Shown piece by piece: positions 56,330 to 64,000 of a stretch of DNA of 64,000 bases (position 1 is the first letter of the stretch; the number at the start of each line of letters is the position of its first letter). The DNA comes from an uncultured Marinomonas sp. (lineage in GTDB: Bacteria; Pseudomonadota; Gammaproteobacteria; Pseudomonadales; Marinomonadaceae). The notes under the pieces were generated by a model. That model searched no databases, was not told where the DNA came from, and was given only the letters and a program-made list of their open reading frames with translations. Both the position numbers and the translations under genes were made by a program. The stretch lies in contig CANLRQ010000003.1 in assembly GCA_947493575.1 (NCBI GenBank), positions 62,001 to 126,000 of the forward strand. The letters run 5' to 3'.

Positions 56330-57337
56330 CTACCTCTGACGCTTCGCTTTATACATCGAAATTAAAACTGGCAGACTCACCACAAACATGAGCATCAAGC
56401 CAACAATAATCGTCATCACGATACCCGGTATATTCACCAACCCCATCCCGAACGTGACCATGCCCATCAAGATCACCGCTAACACAACACCACCGATGGT
56501 GCCGCTCCCACCAAGAATACTAACGCCCCCTAGTACCACCATGGTGATGATGCTTAACTCCCAACCCATAGCAATACTTGGACGAGTACTGCCAAGACGA
56601 GAAGTCAGTAACACAGCGGCCACACCAGACATAAGCCCAACCAATACAAAAAGAATTAACTTATGACGATTCACACTTATTCCTGAGTAATAAGCCGCAT
56701 CAGGATTATTTCCAATAGCAAAAGTTCGACGCCCAAAAATAGACTTATGAAGCAACCAGTAAAACACCAGTGCAAACACGATAAACGTCAAGAACTCAAA
56801 CGATACTACCCAGTACACATAGCCCTGCCCTAAAAAGTCAAAGCCATCTGGGTAATCCTTTAACACCTCATCGCCTAAAATGATGTAGCTGATTCCTCGA
56901 AATAGACTCATAGTACCTATCGTTACGACGATAGAAGGAATATTAAATCTAGTTACCAGCAAGCCATTACATAGACCACACATGCCACCAACGATAACTC
57001 CTGTTACCACTACCAGATACAAGGGTGCCCCTTGGGCAGCAATTAACCCCATAATGGTACTGCTCAATGCAATAATAGCCGCCACAGAAATGTCAATTTC
57101 ACGGGCGATGATCAACAACGCCATAGGCAAAGCGATCAACGCCTTTTCGGTGAAATTAAAGGTAGCATCCGAGAGATTCCAAGGATCTAAGAAGTACGGC
57201 GATAGAAATGAGTTTAGCACACAAACGCCAAACAAAATGATCACCAAGAAGGACTCCCACCGTACAAACTTATTGAGTTTTCCGACTGGAAGAAAATCCG
57301 GCACACGAGACTTTTTCGTTATTGTATTTGTTGTCAT
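56330..57337 (-). CDS. rhaQ: Rhamnose ABC transporter permease RhaQ
   Basis: The 335-residue inner-membrane permease belongs to the CUT2 (ribose-type) group. It has about ten hydrophobic segments and the conserved cytoplasmic loop VTRFNIPSIVVTIGTMSLFRGISYIILGDE (in segments), where the ATPase docks, plus VLGGVSILGGSGTIGGVVLAV near the end. It is paralogous to RhaP, encoded just upstream with nine bases between. CUT2 importers with two different permease subunits are typical of rhizobial rhamnose uptake. Confidence 0.93.
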   Translation of the reverse strand: MTTNTITKKSRVPDFLPVGKLNKFVRWESFLVIILFGVCVLNSFLSPYFLDPWNLSDATFNFTEKALIALPMALLIIAREIDISVAAIIALSSTIMGLIAAQGAPLYLVVVTGVIVGGMCGLCNGLLVTRFNIPSIVVTIGTMSLFRGISYIILGDEVLKDYPDGFDFLGQGYVYWVVSFEFLTFIVFALVFYWLLHKSIFGRRTFAIGNNPDAAYYSGISVNRHKLILFVLVGLMSGVAAVLLTSRLGSTRPSIAMGWELSIITMVVLGGVSILGGSGTIGGVVLAVILMGMVTFGMGLVNIPGIVMTIIVGLMLMFVVSLPVLISMYKAKRQR

Positions 57338-57346
57338 ATTAACCTC

Positions 57347-58348
57347 TTACTTCGCGGCAACAGGGGGTTGAGCTTGAGAGCGATCTCGTAGAATGATGCG
57401 GCCTTTATTTTTACCAGAGCGGGAGTTAGCAATTACCGCTGCGATAATCACAGCACCAGAGATAGCCATTTGCCAAAAAGGCGACACCCCAATTACTGGT
57501 AAAGCATTGTTCACCACACCGATAAACAGTGCTCCCATTACCACACCAAATACGCTCCCCAAACCGCCCAAGATACTAACGCCGCCTATTACACAGGCCG
57601 CTACCACTTGCAACTCAAAGCCATTGGCAACATCCACGTAGGCCACAGCAAATCGAGATACCCATAAATACCCACATAATCCTGAGAGAGTGCCCGAGAC
57701 AAGGAAAGAATAAAATTGCACTTTACCCACGTTCACACCAGAATAAAAAGCAGCTGTAGGGTTTCCTCCTGCAGAGTAAAAATTTCGCCCCCATTCAGAA
57801 AAACGCAGTAGCAGATATGCAGCTAAGATAAAGATAATAGCCAACCAACCTAAGACTGGCATTCCAAACACCAAAGCACGTGGAAAGTCAATAAAGGCTT
57901 CGCTCATCTGATGAGAGTTAATCCAATTACCATCTGAAATTAAAAAGGTCATTCCACGATACACACTCATAGTACCTAGAGTGATAACAATCGAAGGCAC
58001 TTTAAGTAGCCAAACAAACACTCCATTGATAGCGCCAAGCAAAGCCCCAACTCCAAGAGCTAAAGCAATCAACACAACTACAGACAATTCAGGATATGCA
58101 TTATTAGTCATGGCCACCAGCATGCCAGTGAACGCCACATTCGCTGCGACGGACAAGTCTATACAACGGGTAATGATTACCAGCATTTGCCCCAATGCCA
58201 AAATAATTAGAATGGACGTATCATTAAAGATACTCACTGCATTACTAATGGTCACGAAGTTTTTAGCAATCAAACCAATTGCAAAGAACATTACCACGAC
58301 CACCAGCGCCAAAAAGCCTTCCCGTGAATTCGTTAAAAACTGCTTCAT
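57347..58348 (-). CDS. rhaP: Rhamnose ABC transporter permease RhaP
   Basis: The 333-residue CUT2 permease has the EAA-like loop WLLKVPSIVITLGTMSVYRGMTFLISDG and the family motif VIGGVSILGGLGSVFGVVMGALFIGVVNNALPVIGVSPFWQ (in segments). Hydrophobic helices cover the sequence. The ATG overlaps the rhaT stop by four bases. With RhaQ it should form the heterodimeric membrane channel energised by RhaT. Confidence 0.93.
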   Translation of the reverse strand: MKQFLTNSREGFLALVVVVMFFAIGLIAKNFVTISNAVSIFNDTSILIILALGQMLVIITRCIDLSVAANVAFTGMLVAMTNNAYPELSVVVLIALALGVGALLGAINGVFVWLLKVPSIVITLGTMSVYRGMTFLISDGNWINSHQMSEAFIDFPRALVFGMPVLGWLAIIFILAAYLLLRFSEWGRNFYSAGGNPTAAFYSGVNVGKVQFYSFLVSGTLSGLCGYLWVSRFAVAYVDVANGFELQVVAACVIGGVSILGGLGSVFGVVMGALFIGVVNNALPVIGVSPFWQMAISGAVIIAAVIANSRSGKNKGRIILRDRSQAQPPVAAK

Positions 58349-59847
58349 GAAACTACACCTCCTGTCGCTAAGGTAACCACTTGCTCAGGTGTGGCATCCT
58401 CTCGACCTAACTCACCTACCAAACGCCCTTCACTCATGACCATAATTCGATCAGACATACCTAAAACCTCTGGCAGCTCGGACGACACCATGATCACAGA
58501 AAGCCCTAACTGAACCAACTCAGACATAAAGGTGTGGACAGCGGCCTTTGAGCCAATATCAATTCCTTTTGTCGGCTCATCCAAAATTATGACCTTAGGG
58601 TTCGTCGCTAACCATTTTGCAATAACAACCTTTTGCTGATTACCACCAGAAAGGTTACCAACCTGCTCATTCCAACTGGATGTTTTTACCTGCAAGCGCT
58701 CGCCGAACCGACGGGCCAATGTTAGCTCATCATCAAGATCAACACTGGCACGTTTCGATAAAGAAGGTAGCTGAGGCAAGCTGATGTTTTGGTATATAGG
58801 AAGTTCAAGCACTATGCCCTGCTTTTGACGTTCTTCTGGTACATATACAATACCGTACTGGATAGCCTCGGCAGGAGAATTAATGGAAACAACTTCACCA
58901 TCAATGCGAATTTGACCCGATACGTTATAACTCGCACCAAACAATGCCTGCATGGCTTCCGTTCGACCGGAACCGACTAATCCGTAAATGCCAAGTATCT
59001 CGCCTTTGCGCAGGGTTAAATTGATGTCCGTAAACTCAGTAGGGTGACTAAGAGATGTTACATCTAGCACCACGTCACCGATCTCGGCTTCTAGTTTGGG
59101 GTAGGTGTCCTCTATACTTCGAGCCACCATCATTTCTACCAAGGCAGCTTCATTGGTGTCCTTAATTTTACCCTCACCGATATAGCGTCCATCGCGAAAT
59201 ACGGTGTAATAGTCCGCAATACGAAAGATTTCATCAAACTTATGGGTAATAAATAAAATGGCCTTCCCTTCAGACTTGAGCTGATCAACCAATTCATATA
59301 GTTCTTGAATTTCATGGTGCGACAAAGCAGCCGTCGGCTCGTCTAAAACAACCACTTTGGCATCAATTGATAACGCCCGTGCAATAGCTACCATATGTTT
59401 TTGACCAATACTTAACCCCCCAAGATTTGCTTTAGGGTCGATATCAGCATTGATGGATATGAGAATCTCTTGAGCGTTGTCAAACATGGCCTGCCAATCT
59501 ACAAAGACGCCATGTTTGCGGGGGTAGTTTCCTAAGAAAACATTTTCCGCGACACTTAGATTGTCAAATAGTACGGTCTCCTGATGGATAGCGGTAATAC
59601 CCAGTTTATGGGAATCTTGTGGCGATGAAAAGCGGGTAGATTGACCGTCAAAAATTATGTCTCCACCGTCCGGCTGATAAATGCCGGTCATCGTTTTTAC
59701 TAGGGTAGATTTTCCGGCACCATTCTCTCCGATGAGCGCCGTCACTTTTCCTGGATAAAGGTTTAAGTTGACTTGATCAAGCGCCTTGACACCGGGAAAC
59801 AATTTACTTACTCCCTCAAGACGGAATATTGGGCTACCTTCACTCAT
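58345..59847 (-). CDS. rhaT: Rhamnose ABC transporter ATP-binding protein RhaT
   Basis: The 500-residue protein has two ATP-binding cassettes, as usual in CUT2 importers. The first has Walker A GENGAGKST, signature GLSIGQKHMVAIARAL and Walker B VVLDEPTAALS. The second has a degenerate Walker A (GLVGSGRTEA), signature LSGGNQQKVVIAKWLA and VIILDEPTKGIDIGS. It is not related to the E. coli rhamnose symporter also called RhaT. A strong hairpin separates it from rhaS. Confidence 0.95.
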   Translation of the reverse strand: MSEGSPIFRLEGVSKLFPGVKALDQVNLNLYPGKVTALIGENGAGKSTLVKTMTGIYQPDGGDIIFDGQSTRFSSPQDSHKLGITAIHQETVLFDNLSVAENVFLGNYPRKHGVFVDWQAMFDNAQEILISINADIDPKANLGGLSIGQKHMVAIARALSIDAKVVVLDEPTAALSHHEIQELYELVDQLKSEGKAILFITHKFDEIFRIADYYTVFRDGRYIGEGKIKDTNEAALVEMMVARSIEDTYPKLEAEIGDVVLDVTSLSHPTEFTDINLTLRKGEILGIYGLVGSGRTEAMQALFGASYNVSGQIRIDGEVVSINSPAEAIQYGIVYVPEERQKQGIVLELPIYQNISLPQLPSLSKRASVDLDDELTLARRFGERLQVKTSSWNEQVGNLSGGNQQKVVIAKWLATNPKVIILDEPTKGIDIGSKAAVHTFMSELVQLGLSVIMVSSELPEVLGMSDRIMVMSEGRLVGELGREDATPEQVVTLATGGVVS

Positions 59848-59915
59848 AAGCTTTGCTCTTATTTTTTTAGCTACTTAAAGGATTTTTTTTACTGGGATTG
59901 CCTTCACGGCATTAG

Positions 59916-59941
59916 ACTCAGGAGGGCCCCCCCTCCTGAGT
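59916..59941 (-). promoter_or_regulatory. rhaS-rhaT intercistronic stem-loop
   Basis: ACTCAGGAGGG / CCCTCCTGAGT forms a perfect 11-bp, GC-rich stem with a GGGG loop on the minus strand, eight bases past the rhaS stop. No T run follows. Such hairpins after binding-protein genes usually shield the upstream mRNA from 3' decay and give more binding protein than permease. Confidence 0.7.
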
Positions 59942-59948
59942 TCAGCTG

Positions 59949-60944
59949 TTAGAAAATAGAAGAAAAATCGTCTACATTAGATTCGTCATAAACGAATGGG
60001 TCAGCCATGGCGCCATTCCCTTCACTGTCCAGTGATAATGTACCCATACGCCCCATTGGGATTTCCGATGCTGAGGATTCACCCTTGACAAGGTTGTAGG
60101 CAACAATTGTCGTAGCATAACCAAGATCGATTGGATTCCAAATTGCGAAGTTATGTACTGCACCACTATGTACATGACCTGCCAACTCCGATGGCAAGCC
60201 AAGCCCAGTCACATATACTTTACCAATCAAGCCGAGATCGGTAATCGCTTGCGCTGCAGCCAAAATTCCCACTGTAGTTGGAGCCACGATTACATCTAGG
60301 TCAGGATGATTTTTAATAAGTGCCTGAGCTTCACGGAAGCTCTTATCCGCCAAGTCATCACCATACACGGTGTCAACAAGCTCTAGGTTTGAAAATTCAC
60401 CCAAAGACTTCTTCATTTCATCAATCCAAATATTCTGGTTTGTAGACGTCGGTGTTGCACTCAAGATCGCAAACTTGCCTGAGTCCTTACCTTTCTCAGC
60501 AATCGCATCGGCTGCTAACTTAACGTTCATACGGCCTATAAGGCTGTTGCTGGACGGGTTGATATGAGCAATACGACCATCTTCACCCACACCGGAGTCC
60601 CAAGAAATAACCTTGATACCACGACGCTGAGCTTTTACTAACGACGGAACTAAGGCATCAGTATCATTAGCAGAGACAGCGATGGCATCCACACGTTGCG
60701 CAATAAGAGAGTTGATGATTTCAATCTGACCTTCAGCGGTCGTAGTGGTAGGACCTGTGTAAATGACTTCTACATCGCCAAGTTCCTCACTAGCTTCCTG
60801 AGCACCTTTGTGAGCCGCTTCAAAGAAGCCAATCCCCTGTGCTTTTACTAACAAAGCGATACGAACATCGTCTGCGGCCATAGAGTGGCTTGCTGCGAAA
60901 GCAGAACATGCCATTATAACTGATGTGATGAATTTCTTATTCAT
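59949..60944 (-). CDS. rhaS: Rhamnose ABC transporter substrate-binding protein RhaS
   Basis: The 331-residue precursor has a signal peptide (MNKKFITSVIMACSAFAA, cleavage after HSMA). It belongs to the ribose-type periplasmic-binding family: VRIALLVKAQGIGFFEAAHKGAQEASEEL, ISVSANDTDALVPSL-like region, VIVAPTTVGILAAAQAITD (in segments). The start at 60944 has GGAG six bases upstream; a longer frame to 60971 has none. It is the first transporter gene, 67 bases after rhaR. The sugar is inferred from its neighbours. Confidence 0.94.
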   Translation of the reverse strand: MNKKFITSVIMACSAFAASHSMAADDVRIALLVKAQGIGFFEAAHKGAQEASEELGDVEVIYTGPTTTTAEGQIEIINSLIAQRVDAIAVSANDTDALVPSLVKAQRRGIKVISWDSGVGEDGRIAHINPSSNSLIGRMNVKLAADAIAEKGKDSGKFAILSATPTSTNQNIWIDEMKKSLGEFSNLELVDTVYGDDLADKSFREAQALIKNHPDLDVIVAPTTVGILAAAQAITDLGLIGKVYVTGLGLPSELAGHVHSGAVHNFAIWNPIDLGYATTIVAYNLVKGESSASEIPMGRMGTLSLDSEGNGAMADPFVYDESNVDDFSSIF

Positions 60945-61011
60945 TATTAACTCCAAGAGTGCGTTCATCACCGACCGTTCGCTATGACGATATATGGATC
61001 AGAGACGCGGT

Positions 61012-61794
61012 TTATTGTTTTTGTTTTGCTACTGAGATCAAGCGACACCCAGCCAACTCGATCATTTCTTTACTCTTGTTATCAATACCGTCATCTGTGA
61101 TAACGATATCTATGTGTGACAGAGGACAAACGATCATACTAGAGCGACTTTGAAACTTTGCGCTATCAACCAACAGCACCCGCTGATTTACTCGGTTAAT
61201 AAGTTTCATTACCGCTTGCACGATTTGTGGATCCGTTTCCATCACACCGTGAGAATTAACACCATAAGCACCAATAAAGAGGTAATCCGCGTAAATATGA
61301 GCGGAAATATCAGTCGGAAACGGACTAAGAATGATATTCTGCTCCCGGTGAATCTTACCGCTTGGTACAGATACACTACATTTACTTTTCTTTATCAACT
61401 GGTCAGCAATCACAAATGAATTGGTAAACACTTGCAACTTCAAATTGCGCATGTGCTCCGCCATTGCGCTGGTCGTTGTGCCTCCACTGATCATTATCGA
61501 CATATTGTCTGACAACAATTCTGCAGCAGCCTTCCCGATCAATCGCTTTACATCGGCATTAATCGTCTGATTTACCGAGTAAGGACGGCCAACTAAGCTC
61601 GCATCAGAAGGTGGATTCAAAGACTCAGCTCCGCCTCGAACCCTCTTTAACAAACCTTTCTTGTCTAACAAGGTGATGTCTCTTCGAACAGTTGCCTCCG
61701 ATGCACCGAGCATTTCAACTAACTCAGTTACCGTTACAACAGGTCGATTTTCCACCTCTGACAAGATCACTCTATGCCTTTCAACTTCGTGCAT
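61012..61794 (-). CDS. rhaR: DeoR family regulator of rhamnose genes
   Basis: The 260-residue protein has an N-terminal DeoR helix-turn-helix (about 1-60: RHRVILSEVENRPVVTVTELVEMLGASEATVRRDI, in segments) and a C-terminal sugar-phosphate sensor domain with ISGGTTTSAMAEHM and SAKFQSRSS. The start at 61794 follows GAGGG at six bases. In Rhizobium the rhamnose repressor RhaR is of the same DeoR type, unlike the AraC-type RhaR of E. coli. It heads the rhaRSTPQ-K unit and is divergent from rhaD. Confidence 0.92.
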   Translation of the reverse strand: MHEVERHRVILSEVENRPVVTVTELVEMLGASEATVRRDITLLDKKGLLKRVRGGAESLNPPSDASLVGRPYSVNQTINADVKRLIGKAAAELLSDNMSIMISGGTTTSAMAEHMRNLKLQVFTNSFVIADQLIKKSKCSVSVPSGKIHREQNIILSPFPTDISAHIYADYLFIGAYGVNSHGVMETDPQIVQAVMKLINRVNQRVLLVDSAKFQSRSSMIVCPLSHIDIVITDDGIDNKSKEMIELAGCRLISVAKQKQ

Positions 61795-61995
61795 AAATAA
61801 CCCTCGCCTATCAATATAATTTATTTTCAAACATATTCAAGCATTTTTGATCGAAAAATATTGAAAATGATTTTTTTTGTCTTATTATAGATTAATCAAT
61901 CATTCTAACCCGCTGATTGCTTATAACAAATATAAAAAAATCTTTTGTCCAAAATCTCTAATGAAACTGGGCTAAAGAGCATTTAGAGGTCTACT
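61795..61995. promoter_or_regulatory. rhaR/rhaD divergent control region
   Basis: This 201-base, very AT-rich gap holds the promoters of both divergent units. It contains TTTTTGATCGAAAAA, a near palindrome around 61848-61862, and the inverted pair TTTTCAA (61826-61832) and TTGAAAA, which are candidate DeoR-type operator parts. AGAGGT before 61996 is the rhaD ribosome site. Confidence 0.45.
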
Positions 61996-64000
61996 ATGTC
62001 AAACTCTACATTTCTTCCTAATCTTTGGGTCGATGACACCGCGTCCTCGATGTCCGAGCCAGAAAGGCTTCAATATCGATCAAATTTGCTCGGCTCTGAT
62101 ATGCGAGTGACTAATTACGGTGGCGGTAATACATCAGCTAAAATCGACATGACCGACCCGCTTACTGGAGACACAACAGAAGTCTTATGGGTAAAAGGTT
62201 CTGGAGGAGACATAGGCTCCATGAGATTGGACGGTTTCGCCACTCTCTATATGGACAAGCTAAATCTCTTACCAGACTTGTATCGAGGCTTGGAACACGA
62301 AGATGAAATGGTGGCCTACCTACCCCACTGCACCTTCAACCTAAACAGTCGTGCCGCCAGTATTGATACACCATTACACTGCTATCTCCCATATAAGCAC
62401 GTTGATCACCTCCATCCAGATTCAGTCATTGCCATTGCAGCAAGCAAAAATAGTCGTGTTCTCACCGAAGAGATATTTGGCAGTGACATTGGCTGGCTCC
62501 CTTGGCGCAAACCTGGCTTTCAGTTAGGCATGGACCTTCACAAGATCGCTACAGAAAACCCCCACTTAAAAGGGGTAGTGCTAGAAAGCCACGGCTTATT
62601 CACATGGGCGGATGATTGCAAAGAATGTTATTTACTGTCTCTCGAGATTATTAACAAAGCGCACACCTGGCTCGAACAACAAAGTGAAGGCAAAGACGTA
62701 TTTGGCGGCGCCAAACATGCCTCCTTAGACGCAACCAAACGTGAACAAATAGCAGCCAGCTTAATGCCAATTATCCGCGGTAAAACCAGTGCTAAGCAAC
62801 GCCAACTGGGGCATTTCAATCAATCAGCAGAAGTGCTGGAGTTCGTAAATTCTAACGACCTTGAGCGTTTAGCCATGCTGGGTACATCGTGCCCAGATCA
62901 CTTCTTACGCACCAAGATTCGTCCATTTGTAGTGAAATACAACCCTGAACAAGACAATCTTCATGAAGTCATTACTAACCTTGATGCAGAGTTAGAAGCC
63001 TACCGAGCAGGTTATGCGGCCTATTACAACCGCTGTAAACGTGACAATAGTCCAGCCATGCGCGACCCCAATGCTGTTATCTACCTGATCCCTGGGGTGG
63101 GCATGCTGTCGTTTGCCAAAGACAAAGCCACCGCTCGCATTGCTGGCGAATTCTATGTTAACGCGATCAATGTGATGCGTGATGCGGATACGGTTAGCAA
63201 ATACGTTGGCCTACCAGAACAAGAAGCTTTTGACATTGAGTACTGGTTACTGGAAGAAGCGAAATTACAACGCATGCCAGCTCCCAAAGCCATGGCCGGC
63301 CGTATCGCTCTTGTTACTGGCGGTGCTGGTGGTATTGGTTTGGCGACAGCGAAACGACTAGCTACAGAAGGTGCCAACATTGTTTTGCTAGACATTGATT
63401 CAGAAGCACTTACCAGCGCCCATCAAGAACTGGAAGCTCAATTTGGCAAAGACGCAGTCTCCAGTGTCACTATGGACGTGACTCGTGAAGAACAAGTAAA
63501 ACATGCGATTCATCATTGCGCATTAGCATTTGGCGGTTTGGATACAGTGGTTTCCAATGCGGGAATTGCATCCTCAGCACCACTTGATGAGACCAGTCTA
63601 GCCCTTTGGAATAAAAACCAAGACATCCTTTCCACTGGTTACTTTTTAGTAGCCCGTGAAGCCTTCACTCTATTAAAAGCTCAAAATATGGGTGGCAATA
63701 TGGTATTTGTCTCCAGCAAAAATGGATTGGTTGCATCCGCTAACGCAAGCGCCTATTGTGTTGCAAAAGCCGCTGAGATTCAGCTGTCACGCTGTGTTGC
63801 CCTTGAAGGTGCACCTCTAGGCATTCGCTCCAACGTGGTGAACCCAGACGCAGTGCTTCGTGGCTCCAAGATTTGGACAGGTAAATGGAAGGAGGAACGG
63901 GCAAGCGCATACAACATGTCCACAGATGATCTAGAAGAGCACTACCGCCAGCGCAGCATGCTGAAGCTCAATGTGTTCCCAGAGGACATTGCAGAGGCTA
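61996..64000 (+). CDS. rhaD: Bifunctional rhamnulose-1-phosphate aldolase / short-chain dehydrogenase (partial)
   Basis: The gene runs off the right edge after 668 codons. Residues 1 to about 425 form a class II aldolase domain (VTNYGGGNTSAK, WVKGSGGDIGSM, VDHLHPDSVIAIA, VLESHGLFTW), which cleaves rhamnulose-1-phosphate to dihydroxyacetone phosphate and lactaldehyde. From about 430 a short-chain dehydrogenase follows: ALVTGGAGGIGLATAK, VSNAGIASSAPL, SSKNGLVASANASAYCVAK with the YxxxK-type centre shown as YCVAK. It would oxidise lactaldehyde. Full-length members have about 700 residues, so roughly 30 are missing. AGAGG precedes the ATG. It is divergent from rhaR and matches the rhizobial-type locus. 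The isomerase gene, if present, lies outside the window. Confidence 0.94.
   Translation, partial: MSNSTFLPNLWVDDTASSMSEPERLQYRSNLLGSDMRVTNYGGGNTSAKIDMTDPLTGDTTEVLWVKGSGGDIGSMRLDGFATLYMDKLNLLPDLYRGLEHEDEMVAYLPHCTFNLNSRAASIDTPLHCYLPYKHVDHLHPDSVIAIAASKNSRVLTEEIFGSDIGWLPWRKPGFQLGMDLHKIATENPHLKGVVLESHGLFTWADDCKECYLLSLEIINKAHTWLEQQSEGKDVFGGAKHASLDATKREQIAASLMPIIRGKTSAKQRQLGHFNQSAEVLEFVNSNDLERLAMLGTSCPDHFLRTKIRPFVVKYNPEQDNLHEVITNLDAELEAYRAGYAAYYNRCKRDNSPAMRDPNAVIYLIPGVGMLSFAKDKATARIAGEFYVNAINVMRDADTVSKYVGLPEQEAFDIEYWLLEEAKLQRMPAPKAMAGRIALVTGGAGGIGLATAKRLATEGANIVLLDIDSEALTSAHQELEAQFGKDAVSSVTMDVTREEQVKHAIHHCALAFGGLDTVVSNAGIASSAPLDETSLALWNKNQDILSTGYFLVAREAFTLLKAQNMGGNMVFVSSKNGLVASANASAYCVAKAAEIQLSRCVALEGAPLGIRSNVVNPDAVLRGSKIWTGKWKEERASAYNMSTDDLEEHYRQRSMLKLNVFPEDIAEA

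Overview
The window reads as chromosomal DNA of an AT-rich marine gammaproteobacterium. The best fit is Oceanospirillales, probably Marinomonas or a close relative. The reasons are pseudomonad-like order of housekeeping genes, a TyrA-AroA fusion, FabV as enoyl-ACP reductase, the agmatine route to putrescine, and low G+C. The genus is an inference from gene content only.

Layout. 1-4 kb: 5' part of parC (minus, cut by the window edge), a bicupin-like protein, an ABM-RimJ fusion and a candidate small RNA with a strong terminator. 4-9 kb: polyamine synthesis (aguB, aguA, speA, speE), which turns arginine into agmatine, N-carbamoylputrescine, putrescine and spermidine. 9-20 kb: one long minus-strand cluster proA-nadD-rsfS-rlmH-mrdA-rodA-mltB-rlpA-dacA-ybeD-lipB-lipA (proline, NAD, ribosome maturation, cell elongation, lipoate). 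20-21 kb: trmO and a small unknown gene, divergent. 21-31 kb: gyrA-serC-pheA-tyrA/aroA-cmk-rpsA (minus). 31-35 kb: mtaD, ubiG, yciK (plus). These last two blocks match the order I recall from Pseudomonas but lack hisC, mtnA and mupP.

From 34.9 kb the content becomes accessory: an M16 metalloprotease, a LysR/pirin/YqjG set, a chemoreceptor, fabV, the lutABC L-lactate oxidation operon with its GntR regulator, a glycosyltransferase, a solute-binding protein and a large lipoprotein of unknown role. Five copies of a short inverted-repeat element (MITE-like, ends close to GAGACCTTTGCACGA) lie between 32.8 and 52.3 kb, all in one orientation. One carries a second small element inside it, and one supplies the last codons of a glycosyltransferase gene. 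A decayed IS5-family transposase at 54.1-54.5 kb precedes a complete L-rhamnose import and catabolism locus (rhaR, rhaSTPQ, a fused mutarotase-kinase, and a divergent rhaD aldolase/dehydrogenase cut by the right edge).

The most unusual points are: the EPSP-synthase half of TyrA-AroA keeps an open frame but has lost several catalytic residues; the rhamnose mutarotase and kinase are one polypeptide; an ABM domain is fused to a RimJ-like acetyltransferase; a structured non-coding transcript probably lies at 3.9-4.09 kb; and the nested MITE has clear target duplications. I saw no tRNA, rRNA, CRISPR array, prophage or defence system.
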